Shown here: piece after piece, positions 19,275-28,179 of the stretch | Layout: each line of letters starts with the position of its first letter | Numbering within the stretch: the stretch's first letter is position 1 | Assembly (NCBI GenBank): GCA_002363865.1 | Contig: DEWY01000009.1 | Span: 68,138 to 132,137 of the forward strand | Reading direction: 5' to 3' | Origin: Caulobacteraceae bacterium UBA3198 | GTDB lineage: Bacteria; Pseudomonadota; Alphaproteobacteria; Caulobacterales; Caulobacteraceae | Length of the DNA: 64,000 nucleotides | Notes under the pieces: model-generated | Seen by the model: the letters and a program-made list of their open reading frames with translations, nothing else | The model's database searches: none | What the model was told of the DNA's origin: nothing | Made by a program: the position numbers and the translations under genes

Positions 19275-19907
19275 TCAGGGAATGCCCAGATATTTGTGGG
19301 TTTGCACGCTTAAACGCCACTGAGGGTGCGCGAGGCAATAGGCGATCGACGCCTCGGTGTTAGCGAGGCGGTTGGGCCCGTCCATGGGCTGAAGATAGAA
19401 GCGCTCGAAATCCAGGCTGGCGAAGGTCTGTGGATCGACGCCGGCCTGCGGAAAGACCAGCTTCAGCTCCTGCCCCGAGGTCTGAGCCAGAGTCGCCTGG
19501 GCCTTGGGGCTGACACAGATCCAGTCGACGCCGGCCGGCGCGGCCAAGGTGCCGTTGGTCTCCACCGCGATGGTGAAGCCGCGGTCGTGCAGCGCGGCGA
19601 TCAGCGGGGCGTCGAGCTGCAGCAGGGGCTCGCCGCCGGTGCAGACGACAAGACGATTGTCCGGCCCTCCGGTCCAGGCGGCGGAAACCGCGTCGGCCAG
19701 GGCCGCGGCGTCAGCAAACCGGCCACCGCCCGGGCCATCCATCCCTACGAAGTCGGTGTCGCAGAATGTGCAGACCGCTTTCGCGCGGTCGATCTCGCGG
19801 CCCGACCACAGATTGCAGCCGGCGAAACGGCAGAAGACCGCCGGGCGTCCAGCCTGCCCGCCCTCTCCCTGGAGAGTCAGGAAGATCTCCTTGACCGAAT
19901 AGGTCAC
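19275..19907 (-). CDS. queE: 7-carboxy-7-deazaguanine synthase (radical SAM)
   Basis: 210-residue radical S-adenosylmethionine enzyme that forms the deazapurine ring of queuosine from 6-carboxytetrahydropterin. The [4Fe-4S] cysteines follow the QueE-specific CX14CX2C spacing: Cys in FAGCNLW and the pair in CTFCDTDF. The SAM-binding VCTGGEPLLQLD and VETNGT segments are clear. Translation starts at GTG 19907, overlapping the queC stop by four bases (GTGA), which points to translational coupling. Confidence 0.94.
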   Translation of the reverse strand: MTYSVKEIFLTLQGEGGQAGRPAVFCRFAGCNLWSGREIDRAKAVCTFCDTDFVGMDGPGGGRFADAAALADAVSAAWTGGPDNRLVVCTGGEPLLQLDAPLIAALHDRGFTIAVETNGTLAAPAGVDWICVSPKAQATLAQTSGQELKLVFPQAGVDPQTFASLDFERFYLQPMDGPNRLANTEASIAYCLAHPQWRLSVQTHKYLGIP

Positions 19908-20635
19908 GCCGCAAGCTCCGGCCGGCCCTGCGCCACCCACGCGCGCCAGCCGCGGGCGCGCAGGTCGCAAGCCGGGCAGTCGCCGCAGCCGTGGCCCCAG
20001 TCGTGGCGCACGCCCCGCGCACCGCGATAACAGGTGTGGCTTTCCTCGCAGATCAGCGCCACCAGGGCCTCGCCGCCAAGCGATTTGGACAGCGCCCAGG
20101 TCTGGGCCTTGGTGAGGGACATCAACGGCGTCTGGATCTGGAAGTCCTGCGCCATGCCAAGGTTGAGGGCGTGTTCCAGGGCCTCGATGGTGTCGCGCCG
20201 GCAATCTGGATAGCCGGAAAAGTCAGTCTCGCACATGCCGCCCACCAGATGGCGCAGCCCGCGCCGGTCGGCCAGGGCCGCCCCATAGGTCAGGAAGACG
20301 AGGTTGCGACCTGGCACGAAGGTGGAAGGCAGTCCCTTGTCGGTGACCTCGAAGGCGCGCTCGGCCGTCATGGCGGTCTCAGCGATCGCCCCAAAGCCCG
20401 TGAGGTCGATGAGGTGGTCGGGGCCCAGCCGCGGCGCCCAATCTGGGAACTGGGTGGTTATGGCCTCGCGGACGACCTGGCGCGCGGTCATCTCCACAGC
20501 GTGGCGCTGACCATAGTCGAAGCCGACCGTCTCCACATGCTCATAGCGGGCCAGCGCCCAGGCCAGGCAGACCGAGGAGTCCTGCCCGCCGGAAAACAGC
20601 ACAAGGGCGCGCTGATCGCGATTGGTGTCCGTCAT
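19904..20635 (-). CDS. queC: 7-cyano-7-deazaguanine (preQ0) synthase
   Basis: 243-residue ATP-dependent amidotransferase-like enzyme that converts 7-carboxy-7-deazaguanine to preQ0. Seen are the PP-loop LVLFSGGQDSS near the N-terminus and the zinc site near the C-terminus (TCYRGARG, then GCGDCPACDLRARG). The spacing after the first Cys is wider than in E. coli, as in other alphaproteobacteria. An in-frame ATG at 20644 is equally possible; GGAGG lies only two bases before the ATG at 20635. First gene of a queC-queE pair, with queD 36 bases further on. Confidence 0.94.
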   Translation of the reverse strand: MTDTNRDQRALVLFSGGQDSSVCLAWALARYEHVETVGFDYGQRHAVEMTARQVVREAITTQFPDWAPRLGPDHLIDLTGFGAIAETAMTAERAFEVTDKGLPSTFVPGRNLVFLTYGAALADRRGLRHLVGGMCETDFSGYPDCRRDTIEALEHALNLGMAQDFQIQTPLMSLTKAQTWALSKSLGGEALVALICEESHTCYRGARGVRHDWGHGCGDCPACDLRARGWRAWVAQGRPELAA

Positions 20636-21017
20636 GTCCTCCATATGCGCGCGCCGGCGGCGCAGGGGAAGCCTGCGGCGCGCGCCTCGGGTGCGATCCA
20701 GGGCGAGTGATCGATCTGCTTCAGCCGCGATTTTCGAATTATACGTATGCCATTGAGGTTAAGAGCGAACATCGGCGAATCGTTTGTCGGCAAGGGATCG
20801 CTCAGATAACAAAGGTCAGTTTTGTACAGCTTGTTTGAAAGCGCGGTATTTCAGCCACGTCCAGCGCAAACCTCGGCCATATTTGGCGCCTGAACGCAGA
20901 TAAGTTTGACTGGTCCGCCGGTTGGAACGAGGTTCCCGGCCCTGATCGCCCCTCCCCGGGCGATCCTTGTCACACATTGAAAACAACGAGCGGCGCCAAA
21001 GCCGCTTGGGAGGACCT
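20636..21017. other. Long divergent intergenic region between queC and the second TonB receptor
   Basis: About 380 bases without a gene. The middle (about 20730-20850) is AT-richer and probably holds promoters for both directions. Close to the receptor gene three hairpins follow one another: GGAAC/GTTCC (20924-20936), the perfect 8-bp GATCGCCC/GGGCGATC (20944-20965), and AGCGGC/GCCGCT (20989-21006), the last directly before the ribosome binding site GGGAGG at 21008-21013. I see no riboswitch that I can name. Confidence 0.55.
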
Positions 21018-23549
21018 ATGTCGTCTGTCTCGCACAACGGTCTGCGTCGCCTGCTGGCGGCCAGCGCCTCGGTCGCCGTCCTCGCCAGCGCCGGCGCCGC
21101 CGCCGCGCAGTCCGCGTCGCCCGCCGTCGAACCCTTCACCATCCAGGAACTGGTCATCACCGCTGAAAAGCGTGAGCAGGCCCTGCAGGACGTCCCCGTC
21201 GCCGTCTCGGCCTTCACCTCCGAACAGCGCGACACCCAGGGCATCACGAACATCCAGGACTTCGTGAACTTCACCCCGGGCATGAACTATTCCGGCGCCG
21301 ACCGGGTGTCCCTGCGCGGCTCAGGCCGCAACACCTTCTATATCGGCAACGATCCGGGCGTGGCCGCCTATTCGGACGGCTTCTATTCGGCCAGCTCCTC
21401 GGAGCTGTTCAAGACGCCGCTGTTCATCGAGCGCACCGAAATCCTGCGTGGTCCCCAGGGCACCCTCTATGGCCGCAACGCCATGGGCGGGGCGATCAAT
21501 CAGGTCTCCAAGCGCCCTGACTACGACTTCTCCGGCGAGATCCGGGCCGCTGTGGCCAATTACGACTATACCCGCGTCGAGGGCGTGGTCTCCCTGCCGG
21601 TGGCTGAGAACCTGCGCTTCAAGGTGGGCGGCAGCCAGGAATGGCAGCGCGAAGGCTTCATCGAGAACATCGGCAGCGCCAACGAGGGCGCCTCGATCAA
21701 GCGCACCTATTTCGAAGCCCAGATGGAAGCCGAGCTGGGCGAGGATGTGGACGTCTGGGTCCGCTACAACCGCTCCAACTGGGACGACAGCCTGGGCGTC
21801 GGCGACCGGCTGGCCAATCTGGTCAGCCCCTATGACACCACCCGCGCCTTCCAGCCCATCGGCGGCCTGGTGACAAACCTGCAGTTCGGCGAGACCGTGG
21901 CCAACCCCGGCGTTCGCGACCCCTATGTCCAGAACACGAATCGCGACGGCTACGGCGCCCTGCGCGGCAACCACGTCCTGACCGGCCAGGTGACCTGGGA
22001 CCTGGGCTTCGCCGACCTGAAGTACATCGGCGGCTTCCAGCAGTACGACTATCAAACCGGCGGCGACTACGACAACACCAGCCGCACGGCGCCGATCACG
22101 GTGGCCGGCGTGCCGGGCATCTATGTGGACTACACCACCGACTTCTATGAGACGAAGAAGTACTATTCCAACGAGCTGAACCTGACCTCCAACTCGGACG
22201 GGCCGCTCAGCTGGATCCTCGGCCTCTACCAGTATGAAGAGGACTACAGCCAACGCATCCAGCTGGGGAATCCCCAGCAGGTCCAGATGGCCGCCCCCTG
22301 CTACTTCATCGGACCGCCGAACTTCTGCGCGCCGGCGCCGGCCAACCCGAACCGGAACTTCGTCGACGGCTACGCCGAGCTGAACTCCAAGGCCCTGGCG
22401 GCTTTCGGCCAGTTCACCTACCAGCTCAGCGACGCCTTCGCCCTGACCGCGGGCCTGCGCTACAGCCGCGACGAGAAGGACGGCTTCGAGAGCCAGCGCC
22501 TTGTGCTGTTCTCCCCCGCCGGCCCGTTTGGTCCGCAGCTCGGCGGCGCCTTCGCCTTCGACGTCTCCACCGACCTGCAGCCTGGCGTGCCGGGCGTGCA
22601 GAACAGCCGCAACCTCTCCAAGACCTGGGACGCGGTCACCGGCGTGGTCAACCTGGACTGGACCCCGGACGACGACAGCCTGTTCTACGCCAAGTACAGC
22701 CGCGGCTATAAGTCGGGCGGCTTCCTGCTCGGCACCCTGGCCCCCAACCCGGAAGGTGAGGCGGAATTCGTCAACGCCTACGAGCTGGGCATGAAGAAGA
22801 CAATCGCCCGCCAGCTGATCGTCAATGGGTCGCTCTATTACAACGACTATTCCGACCTGCAGCTGAACCTGCAGCAGTTGAACGCCGCGGGCACCGCCTC
22901 GGCCAACAACTTCATTAATGTGGACGCCCGGGCCTATGGCCTGGAGCTGGAGACCATCTGGCAGCCCAGCCGCAACCTGCAGGTGTCGGTCAGCTACGGC
23001 TATCTGAACACCGAGATCACCGAGGGCTGCTGCTTCTACGATCCGGCCGATCCCAGCGCCCAGCTGCCCAGCGCCCGGCCCGCCGGGGGCACGGCGGTGC
23101 AGAACGGCGTCCTGCTGGTCTTCCAGGACCTGAAGGGGTCGCGCCTGTTCCAGTCGCCGGAGCACAAGGTGGCCCTGAACGGCAACTACACCTGGGACTT
23201 CGCCGCCGGTTCGCTGATCGCCTCGGCGACGGCCTTCTGGACCGACGAGACCACCTACCAGCCCTTCGACAACCCGGCCTTCGCCGTGCCGGCCTATTCG
23301 GTCGCCGACTTCCGCCTGATCTGGCGGGACCTCGACGAACGCTATGCGGTCATCGGCTATGTGAAGAACGCCTTTGAGGAAGAGGGCTTCACCTCCACCG
23401 GCACCACCAACCCCTCGGCCGTTTATGGCGCGCCCAATCCGGGCCTGATGGTGGGCGGTCAAGCCTATCTGCAGCAGACCGGCACGGCCATCACCCGCGG
23501 CCTGATCCAGCCCCGCACCTTCGGCCTGGAGCTTCAGTACCGCTTCTAA
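21018..23549 (+). CDS. TonB-dependent outer-membrane receptor
   Basis: 843 residues. The ATG at 21018 follows GGGAGGACCT, and the product begins MSSVSHNGLRRLLAASASVAVLA, a signal peptide ending GAAAAQ. An ATG at 20967 would lie inside the structured leader. The TonB-box-like IQELVITAEKREQALQDVPVAVSAF opens the plug, which has VSLRGSGRNTFYIGND and ILRGPQGTLYGRNAMGGAINQVSKRP. The barrel ends RTFGLELQYRF, with a terminal Phe. This plug type is the one of the large Caulobacterales/Sphingomonadales receptor group, usually of unknown substrate. The gene has its own strong terminator and no transport partner beside it. Confidence 0.93.
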   Translation: MSSVSHNGLRRLLAASASVAVLASAGAAAAQSASPAVEPFTIQELVITAEKREQALQDVPVAVSAFTSEQRDTQGITNIQDFVNFTPGMNYSGADRVSLRGSGRNTFYIGNDPGVAAYSDGFYSASSSELFKTPLFIERTEILRGPQGTLYGRNAMGGAINQVSKRPDYDFSGEIRAAVANYDYTRVEGVVSLPVAENLRFKVGGSQEWQREGFIENIGSANEGASIKRTYFEAQMEAELGEDVDVWVRYNRSNWDDSLGVGDRLANLVSPYDTTRAFQPIGGLVTNLQFGETVANPGVRDPYVQNTNRDGYGALRGNHVLTGQVTWDLGFADLKYIGGFQQYDYQTGGDYDNTSRTAPITVAGVPGIYVDYTTDFYETKKYYSNELNLTSNSDGPLSWILGLYQYEEDYSQRIQLGNPQQVQMAAPCYFIGPPNFCAPAPANPNRNFVDGYAELNSKALAAFGQFTYQLSDAFALTAGLRYSRDEKDGFESQRLVLFSPAGPFGPQLGGAFAFDVSTDLQPGVPGVQNSRNLSKTWDAVTGVVNLDWTPDDDSLFYAKYSRGYKSGGFLLGTLAPNPEGEAEFVNAYELGMKKTIARQLIVNGSLYYNDYSDLQLNLQQLNAAGTASANNFINVDARAYGLELETIWQPSRNLQVSVSYGYLNTEITEGCCFYDPADPSAQLPSARPAGGTAVQNGVLLVFQDLKGSRLFQSPEHKVALNGNYTWDFAAGSLIASATAFWTDETTYQPFDNPAFAVPAYSVADFRLIWRDLDERYAVIGYVKNAFEEEGFTSTGTTNPSAVYGAPNPGLMVGGQAYLQQTGTAITRGLIQPRTFGLELQYRF

Positions 23550-23575
23550 GACCGGCGGCGACGCAGGCACAATCA

Positions 23576-23616
23576 GAACGGGCGGCAGGGCGACCTGCCG
23601 CCCGTTCTTTCGTTTT
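23576..23616 (+). terminator. Intrinsic terminator of the second TonB receptor gene
   Basis: A perfect 14-bp stem (23576-23589 with 23594-23607) is closed by a GCGA loop of the GNRA class and followed by TTTCGTTTT (23608-23616). It lies 27 bases after the receptor stop codon. Confidence 0.93.
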
Positions 23617-23693
23617 GGCGCACCCGTAAAATGTCCGAGGTCAGGCTTAACGTCTCTGCAAAGGGTTTCCGCCATCCTGGGTGGAAGATTGCA

Positions 23694-24812
23694 ATGGTGC
23701 CCCCGTCCATGTCCCCGTCCGAGTTCTTCTTCGACAAAGTCACAGAAGAAATCCGCATACAGGTGGAAGGCGTGCGCGCCCTGACCGAGCGCCTGGGCCG
23801 ACAACACCTTTCGGCCGACGTCACCGCCTGTGTCGAGGGCATCGGCGAGGCGGCCAGCACCGTCTCGCGCCTGTTGATCACCGCACAAGATCTCAAGACC
23901 GCCGCCGCCGAGCAGCTGAGTCTCAGCCTGGCGCCCCGTCAGCTGCGCGAACTGATGGATGAGGTGCAGGAGCGCTGGCTGTCCCGCGCCAAGGAAAGCG
24001 GCGTCACCCTGCTGGTCGCCTATGAGGGCGATCCCGCCGCCGCGGCCGTGGTGGACGCCCATCGCCTGCATCAGATTTTCGACGGCTTCATCGGCCTGGC
24101 CATTTCGGGCGTGCGGCGCGGCGCAGTGGAAGCCTCGCTGGAGGTGACGCCGTCGCCGGCCGGGACCTTGCGTCTGGAGGGCCGGGTCCGCGGCGCTGGC
24201 GAAGTCATTGATGGCAGCCTGTCGGGCAGTATCGAAGAGGTCGCCGCGCGGTTTGGCCTGGAGACCGCCCTGGGCGCCGCCTTGGGCCAGAGAATTCTCC
24301 AGGCTCTGGATGGACAGGGCCACACCGAGTTGAACGCCGGCGGGGGCGAGACGGCGGTCTTCTCCCTGACAGCCCCCTGCGCACCGGATGTAGAGGATGC
24401 GCCTGTGGAGCCCGCCTCCGACCGGGCCGCGCACATCCTCATTGTCGACGACAACGCCACCAACCGCATGGTCGCCGAGACCCTGTGCGAGATGTTCGAC
24501 TGCACCGCCGAAACCGCCGTCGATGGCGTCGAGGCCGTGGAGCTCGCCAGGTCGGGTCGCTTCGACCTGATCCTCATGGACATCAAGATGCCGCGGATGG
24601 ATGGCGTGGCCGCCACCCGAGCCATCCGCGCCCTGGCTGGACCCGCGGGCAAGACCCCGATCATCGCCCTCACCGCCAATGCCGATCCAGAGGACGCGGC
24701 CGGCTACATCGCCGCGGGCATGATCGGCGTGGTGGAGAAGCCCATGAAGCCGGAAAATCTCCTGCGCGCCCTGCAACAGGCGCTCAGCCCCGGGGACGCC
24801 CAGGCCGCCTGA
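23694..24812 (+). CDS. Degenerate histidine-kinase-like protein fused to a receiver domain
   Basis: 372 residues with no membrane segment. Residues 11-25 (FFFDKVTEEIRIQVE) align with the FLANMSHEIRTPLN phospho-acceptor box of hybrid kinases, but the His is Glu18 and the Pro is lost. The region that should bind ATP (about 85-228) keeps the general kinase layout (DAHRLHQIFDGFIGLAISG) but lacks the Asn of the N-box and the DxGxG and GxGxG boxes. The receiver domain (247-365) looks intact: Asp252/253, phospho-Asp296 (LILMDIKMP), Thr327, Lys349. It may be a non-catalytic scaffold or phosphate sink. The ATG at 23694 has TGGAAG six bases upstream; one at 23631 has no binding site. Confidence 0.8.
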   Translation: MVPPSMSPSEFFFDKVTEEIRIQVEGVRALTERLGRQHLSADVTACVEGIGEAASTVSRLLITAQDLKTAAAEQLSLSLAPRQLRELMDEVQERWLSRAKESGVTLLVAYEGDPAAAAVVDAHRLHQIFDGFIGLAISGVRRGAVEASLEVTPSPAGTLRLEGRVRGAGEVIDGSLSGSIEEVAARFGLETALGAALGQRILQALDGQGHTELNAGGGETAVFSLTAPCAPDVEDAPVEPASDRAAHILIVDDNATNRMVAETLCEMFDCTAETAVDGVEAVELARSGRFDLILMDIKMPRMDGVAATRAIRALAGPAGKTPIIALTANADPEDAAGYIAAGMIGVVEKPMKPENLLRALQQALSPGDAQAA

Positions 24813-24885
24813 CCCCGCCATTGCGCACAAGGCTGGCCACTCTGGGCCCGACAGGTGATGATCCCTCGCAGATCTTGGGGGCGTG

Positions 24886-25509
24886 ATGGCCAGCTTCTAC
24901 GAACGACGCATTCTTCCGGGGCTGCTGACCTGCGCCTGCGGGTCCCCGGCCATCATGCGACAGCGCGCCCGGATCGTGCCTCAGGCCCATGGCGACGTGC
25001 TGGAGCTTGGGGTCGGCGGTGGCCTCAACCTCGCCTTCTATGACCCCGCCAAGGTGACCCGCGTCACCGGGATCGATCCATCGCCGGAGTTGCGCGACAT
25101 CGCCCTCGACGCGCCGCACGATCCGGCCCTCCAGGTCAGGGTCGTGTCGGGCGAGGCCGAAGCCCTGCCCTTTCCTGACCATAGCTTCGACAGCGTGGTC
25201 TGCACCTTTACCCTCTGCTCGGTGCGCGATCCTGGCCGGGCGCTCGCTGAGGTTTCCCGGGTGCTGAAGCCCGGAGGCCAGTTCTATTTCTGTGAACACG
25301 GCCTTTCGCCGGAGCCGGACGTCGCCCGCTGGCAGCGCCGGCTCGATCCGCTCTGGAGCCGGTTGGCCGGGGGCTGTCATCTGAACCGCCCTGTCAGCCA
25401 GACCCTCATCCAATCAGGCTATCGCCTTGGTTCGGTGGAGCGAGCCTACCTGCCAAAGACGCCGAGGATCGCCGGCTGGAATGAATGGGGCGCGGCCCAG
25501 CCAAGCTGA
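24886..25509 (+). CDS. Class I SAM-dependent methyltransferase (methyltransferase type 11)
   Basis: 207-residue cytoplasmic or membrane-associated methyltransferase. Motif I is VLELGVGGGLNLAFY, motif II/III the segment around VTGIDPSPELRD, and the later motifs are LPFPDHSFDSVVCTFTLCSV and EVSRVLKPGGQFYFCEHG. The C-terminal part with NRPVSQTLIQSGY resembles METTL7-like and phospholipid or quinone methyltransferases, but the substrate cannot be told. The ATG at 24886 (a GTG three bases earlier is possible) follows a GGGGG run and lies 73 bases after the receiver-domain gene, so it may share its transcript. Confidence 0.85.
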   Translation: MASFYERRILPGLLTCACGSPAIMRQRARIVPQAHGDVLELGVGGGLNLAFYDPAKVTRVTGIDPSPELRDIALDAPHDPALQVRVVSGEAEALPFPDHSFDSVVCTFTLCSVRDPGRALAEVSRVLKPGGQFYFCEHGLSPEPDVARWQRRLDPLWSRLAGGCHLNRPVSQTLIQSGYRLGSVERAYLPKTPRIAGWNEWGAAQPS

Positions 25510-25547
25510 ACCGCGCCCCAGTGATGATCTGGCGGAACGCCAGGACC

Positions 25548-26066
25548 TTACATGTCGGCAGGCGGCGTTTCGGCCTCAGCCTCGACGTCCATCTCGACCC
25601 CGGCCTCGGCATCGGGGGCGTCGACCTGGGGCGTTTCAGCCTGGGCCGACGCATCGGCGCTCGTTCCGGCGTCGGCTTGCATGGCCTGACCGATTCGCGC
25701 GCGCAGCGCCGCGTCGCCCTGGGCGGCTGCGGCGATCTGGTTGTACTCCTCGGCCGTCAGACCCGTCTGCGTGACCGCCGCCGTCATTTCGGTGGTCATC
25801 TGCTGTTGCAGGGCCGTGCGCGCAGTCGTGTCGGCAGCGCCGGCCACCCGGGGACCATAGGTCTCATTGAGCGTCTGAATGTCCGTCATGGCCTCGGCGA
25901 AGCGATCCACCTGCACATCTGTGAAGGTCGAGGCGCCCGCCTGGGGCTCAGCGCCGGTGGCCGGCGGCGGCGTCATAGCGCCATCCATGTCCTGGGCGAA
26001 GGCCGCAGGGGCGCCGATCAGAGCGAGCGAAGCCGCGGCGGCGAAAAACGTGGTCTTGAGGGTCAT
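25548..26066 (-). CDS. Exported DUF4168-family protein
   Basis: 172 residues. The ATG at 26066 has AGGAG upstream and gives a signal peptide (MTLKTTFFAAAASLALIGAPAAFA, cleavage before QDMDG). The mature protein has a helical core (FTDVQVDRFAEAMTDIQTLNETYGPRV ... LTAEEYNQIAAAAQGDAALRARI) that fits DUF4168, flanked by Pro/Ala-rich and acidic Ala/Glu/Asp-rich low-complexity ends. It is probably periplasmic; the function is not known. It lies 94 bases downstream of the hybrid kinase on the same strand. Confidence 0.8.
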   Translation of the reverse strand: MTLKTTFFAAAASLALIGAPAAFAQDMDGAMTPPPATGAEPQAGASTFTDVQVDRFAEAMTDIQTLNETYGPRVAGAADTTARTALQQQMTTEMTAAVTQTGLTAEEYNQIAAAAQGDAALRARIGQAMQADAGTSADASAQAETPQVDAPDAEAGVEMDVEAEAETPPADM

Positions 26067-26160
26067 GTCAGAGGATCTCCTGTGTCTGCCCACCCCCTCA
26101 CAAACCCGTGAGCACCGCCCCGGGTTTCCTGCCCCGGAGGATTTTATCACGGCGCCGTGA

Positions 26161-28011
26161 TCAGGCGACGTCGGCCGACGGACGGGCCAGCCCCTTCGGC
26201 CCGTGAGCCGCTTCGGACATGACCTGCTCGATCTGGCAAAGCAGGCTCTCAAACTGGACCGGCTTGGCCGCCACGGCGTCGATCCCAGCGCCAGTATAGC
26301 GCCGGACTTCGTCGGCCATGACGCTGGCGGTGACCGCAATCACCGGCGTGCGACCCCGACACAGCCTGCGTTCCAGGGCGCGGATCTGGCGAACGGCTCC
26401 AAGGCCGTCGAGCCTGGGCATGTGGATGTCCATCAGGATGGCGTCCCACGACTCGGTTTCCCAAGCGTCCACCGCCTCGAGCCCGTCGGCGGCCAGACCG
26501 CATTGGGCGCCCTCCCCTTCCAGGAGGGTCTGCAACACCGCGCGGTTGGCCAGATTGTCGTCGGCGATCAGCAGTCTGCAGCCGGCCATTGCGCCAGCAG
26601 GCTCAGTCGGCACGGGCGCGCTGGGCATGGGTGGCGGCGTGACCGGGGCCAGACTGGTGGGCTTAATCACAGCCGGCAGCGGCAGGTCCAGGCTGAATCG
26701 CGTGCCCAGGCCAGGCTGGCTGGTGAAGGTGATCTGGCCGCCCATCATCTCGGCGAGATCGCGGCAAATGGCCAGGCCAAGCCCGGTTCCGCCGCTTCGG
26801 CGGGTGTTCGAAGAATCCGCCTGGACGAACTTTTCAAATATCCGGTGCTGCTGATCCGCCGGGATGCCCATGCCGGTGTCCTGCACCTCGCAGATCAGCC
26901 CCTGGTCATCCCCGCCGATCCGTACGATCACCGACCCGGCCTCGGTGAACTTCAGCGCATTGGAGATCAGATTGGAGAGGATCTGTCGCAGCCGCACCTC
27001 GTCGCCGAGCCGTTCGCCGGCGACCACCGGAGAGACGTCGAGACGGAAGGCCAGCCCCCGCGCAGCGGCCAGCTGCCCATAGAGCTTGCGCAGGGTGTAG
27101 GCGAAGTGGTCCAGGTCGAAGGGGGCCGGATGGAGGGACATTTCGCCGGCTTCGATGCGGGAGACGTCCAGGATCGCGTTTAGAATATCGAGGAGATCGA
27201 CGGCCGACGTCCGGACGGTGTCCAGGCGCTGACGCTGCAAGGGGGTCAGGTCGCCGCGCTCCATCACCTGCACCATGCCCAGCACACCATTGAGCGGCGT
27301 GCGGATCTCGTGACTCATCGTGGCGAGGAACTCGCTCTTCGTGCGGTCCGCTGCACGGGCCACGACCGCCAATTGCTGGGCTTCCCGGGCTAGGTCCTGA
27401 TTGCGGGCCAGTTCGTGCCGCAGGGCGCGATTAAGCTGGTCGGTGGCGAGCCGGCCGCGGAGCTCGCGCATGACGGCTCGGCGCATCATCGACGAAATGC
27501 CGACGACGGCGAACAGACTGGCCACAGCGGCATAGACATAGTCGGAGATCAAATTTCCAGGCGCGCCGCGGGCGAGCACGATCAGACCTACCATCGCCGC
27601 CGTTGCGCTGGCGTAGCCAAGCCTGCGGGTCGGCGCGGCGGTCGCAAAGATCAAGGCCAGCAGGATGAAGTAGATCAACTTCACAGGCTCGAGCTTGAAA
27701 GTCAGCTGGGTCGTGACATTGGCGAGCAGCAGACTGAACAGGATGGCGGCCGCAACTTCCATCCGCAGCAAGCCGATAGGCGCGCGAAGTCGGCGCCAGA
27801 GGAGAAACGCATAGCCCGAGGTCGCGCCCGCGAGGCCGACCAGCACAATCTTCGCCAAGCCCGTTTCGAAGAATGGATGCGACAGGCAGATGATCAAATA
27901 GTAGACGGCGGCAAGTCCAGCGCCGCCACGCAGGATAGGCTTGTGGGACTCAGCCAGAACCTCAGGCTCGACCTTGATGTCGTCGGCGTTGGGGATGCTG
28001 AGCGTGGACAA
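26161..28011 (-). CDS. Hybrid sensor histidine kinase with N-terminal membrane domain
   Basis: 616 residues from the TTG at 28011, chosen because AAGG lies seven bases upstream; a GTG at 28047 would add 12 residues. About five to six membrane helices (30-178) form the sensor, with no periplasmic domain. Next come a coiled coil (185-225), HisKA with the phospho-acceptor His234 (FLATMSHEIRTPLNGV), and HATPase_c with LISNALKFT, DTGMGIP and GGTGLGLAICRDLAEMMGG. A C-terminal receiver domain follows (LLIADDNLANR, LMDIHMPRLDG, AAKP). All catalytic residues are present, in contrast with the related protein at 23694. The cognate signal and final target are not visible. Confidence 0.9.
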   Translation of the reverse strand: MSTLSIPNADDIKVEPEVLAESHKPILRGGAGLAAVYYLIICLSHPFFETGLAKIVLVGLAGATSGYAFLLWRRLRAPIGLLRMEVAAAILFSLLLANVTTQLTFKLEPVKLIYFILLALIFATAAPTRRLGYASATAAMVGLIVLARGAPGNLISDYVYAAVASLFAVVGISSMMRRAVMRELRGRLATDQLNRALRHELARNQDLAREAQQLAVVARAADRTKSEFLATMSHEIRTPLNGVLGMVQVMERGDLTPLQRQRLDTVRTSAVDLLDILNAILDVSRIEAGEMSLHPAPFDLDHFAYTLRKLYGQLAAARGLAFRLDVSPVVAGERLGDEVRLRQILSNLISNALKFTEAGSVIVRIGGDDQGLICEVQDTGMGIPADQQHRIFEKFVQADSSNTRRSGGTGLGLAICRDLAEMMGGQITFTSQPGLGTRFSLDLPLPAVIKPTSLAPVTPPPMPSAPVPTEPAGAMAGCRLLIADDNLANRAVLQTLLEGEGAQCGLAADGLEAVDAWETESWDAILMDIHMPRLDGLGAVRQIRALERRLCRGRTPVIAVTASVMADEVRRYTGAGIDAVAAKPVQFESLLCQIEQVMSEAAHGPKGLARPSADVA

Positions 28012-28179
28012 ATGCAAGCCTTTGGCTTTCTGCTCTGGTCGCCCCACGCTGGCATATCAATGCCTACGATTTGATTTTCGATCACCTGAACAGCCCAGAC
28101 TGCGGCAATTTGACAAGTGACGCGGTCGATGGACGCCACACGGATTTGGGGCGTAACCAACAACCTCGGAGGGACCGCC

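Noticed and set aside
20645..20800. Possible preQ1-type riboswitch before queC
   Set aside because: I looked for the small pseudoknot pattern on the minus strand upstream of queC and found no convincing stem and A-rich tail.
21321..24830. Minus-strand open frame of 1169 codons across the second receptor and the kinase-like gene
   Set aside because: It spans two recognisable plus-strand genes and a strong terminator, and its composition is that of an antisense GC-rich frame.
25488..25520. GGGGCGCGG/CCGCGCCCC inverted repeat at the end of the methyltransferase gene
   Set aside because: It overlaps the coding end, has a 15-base loop and no T tract on either strand, so calling it a terminator is not justified.
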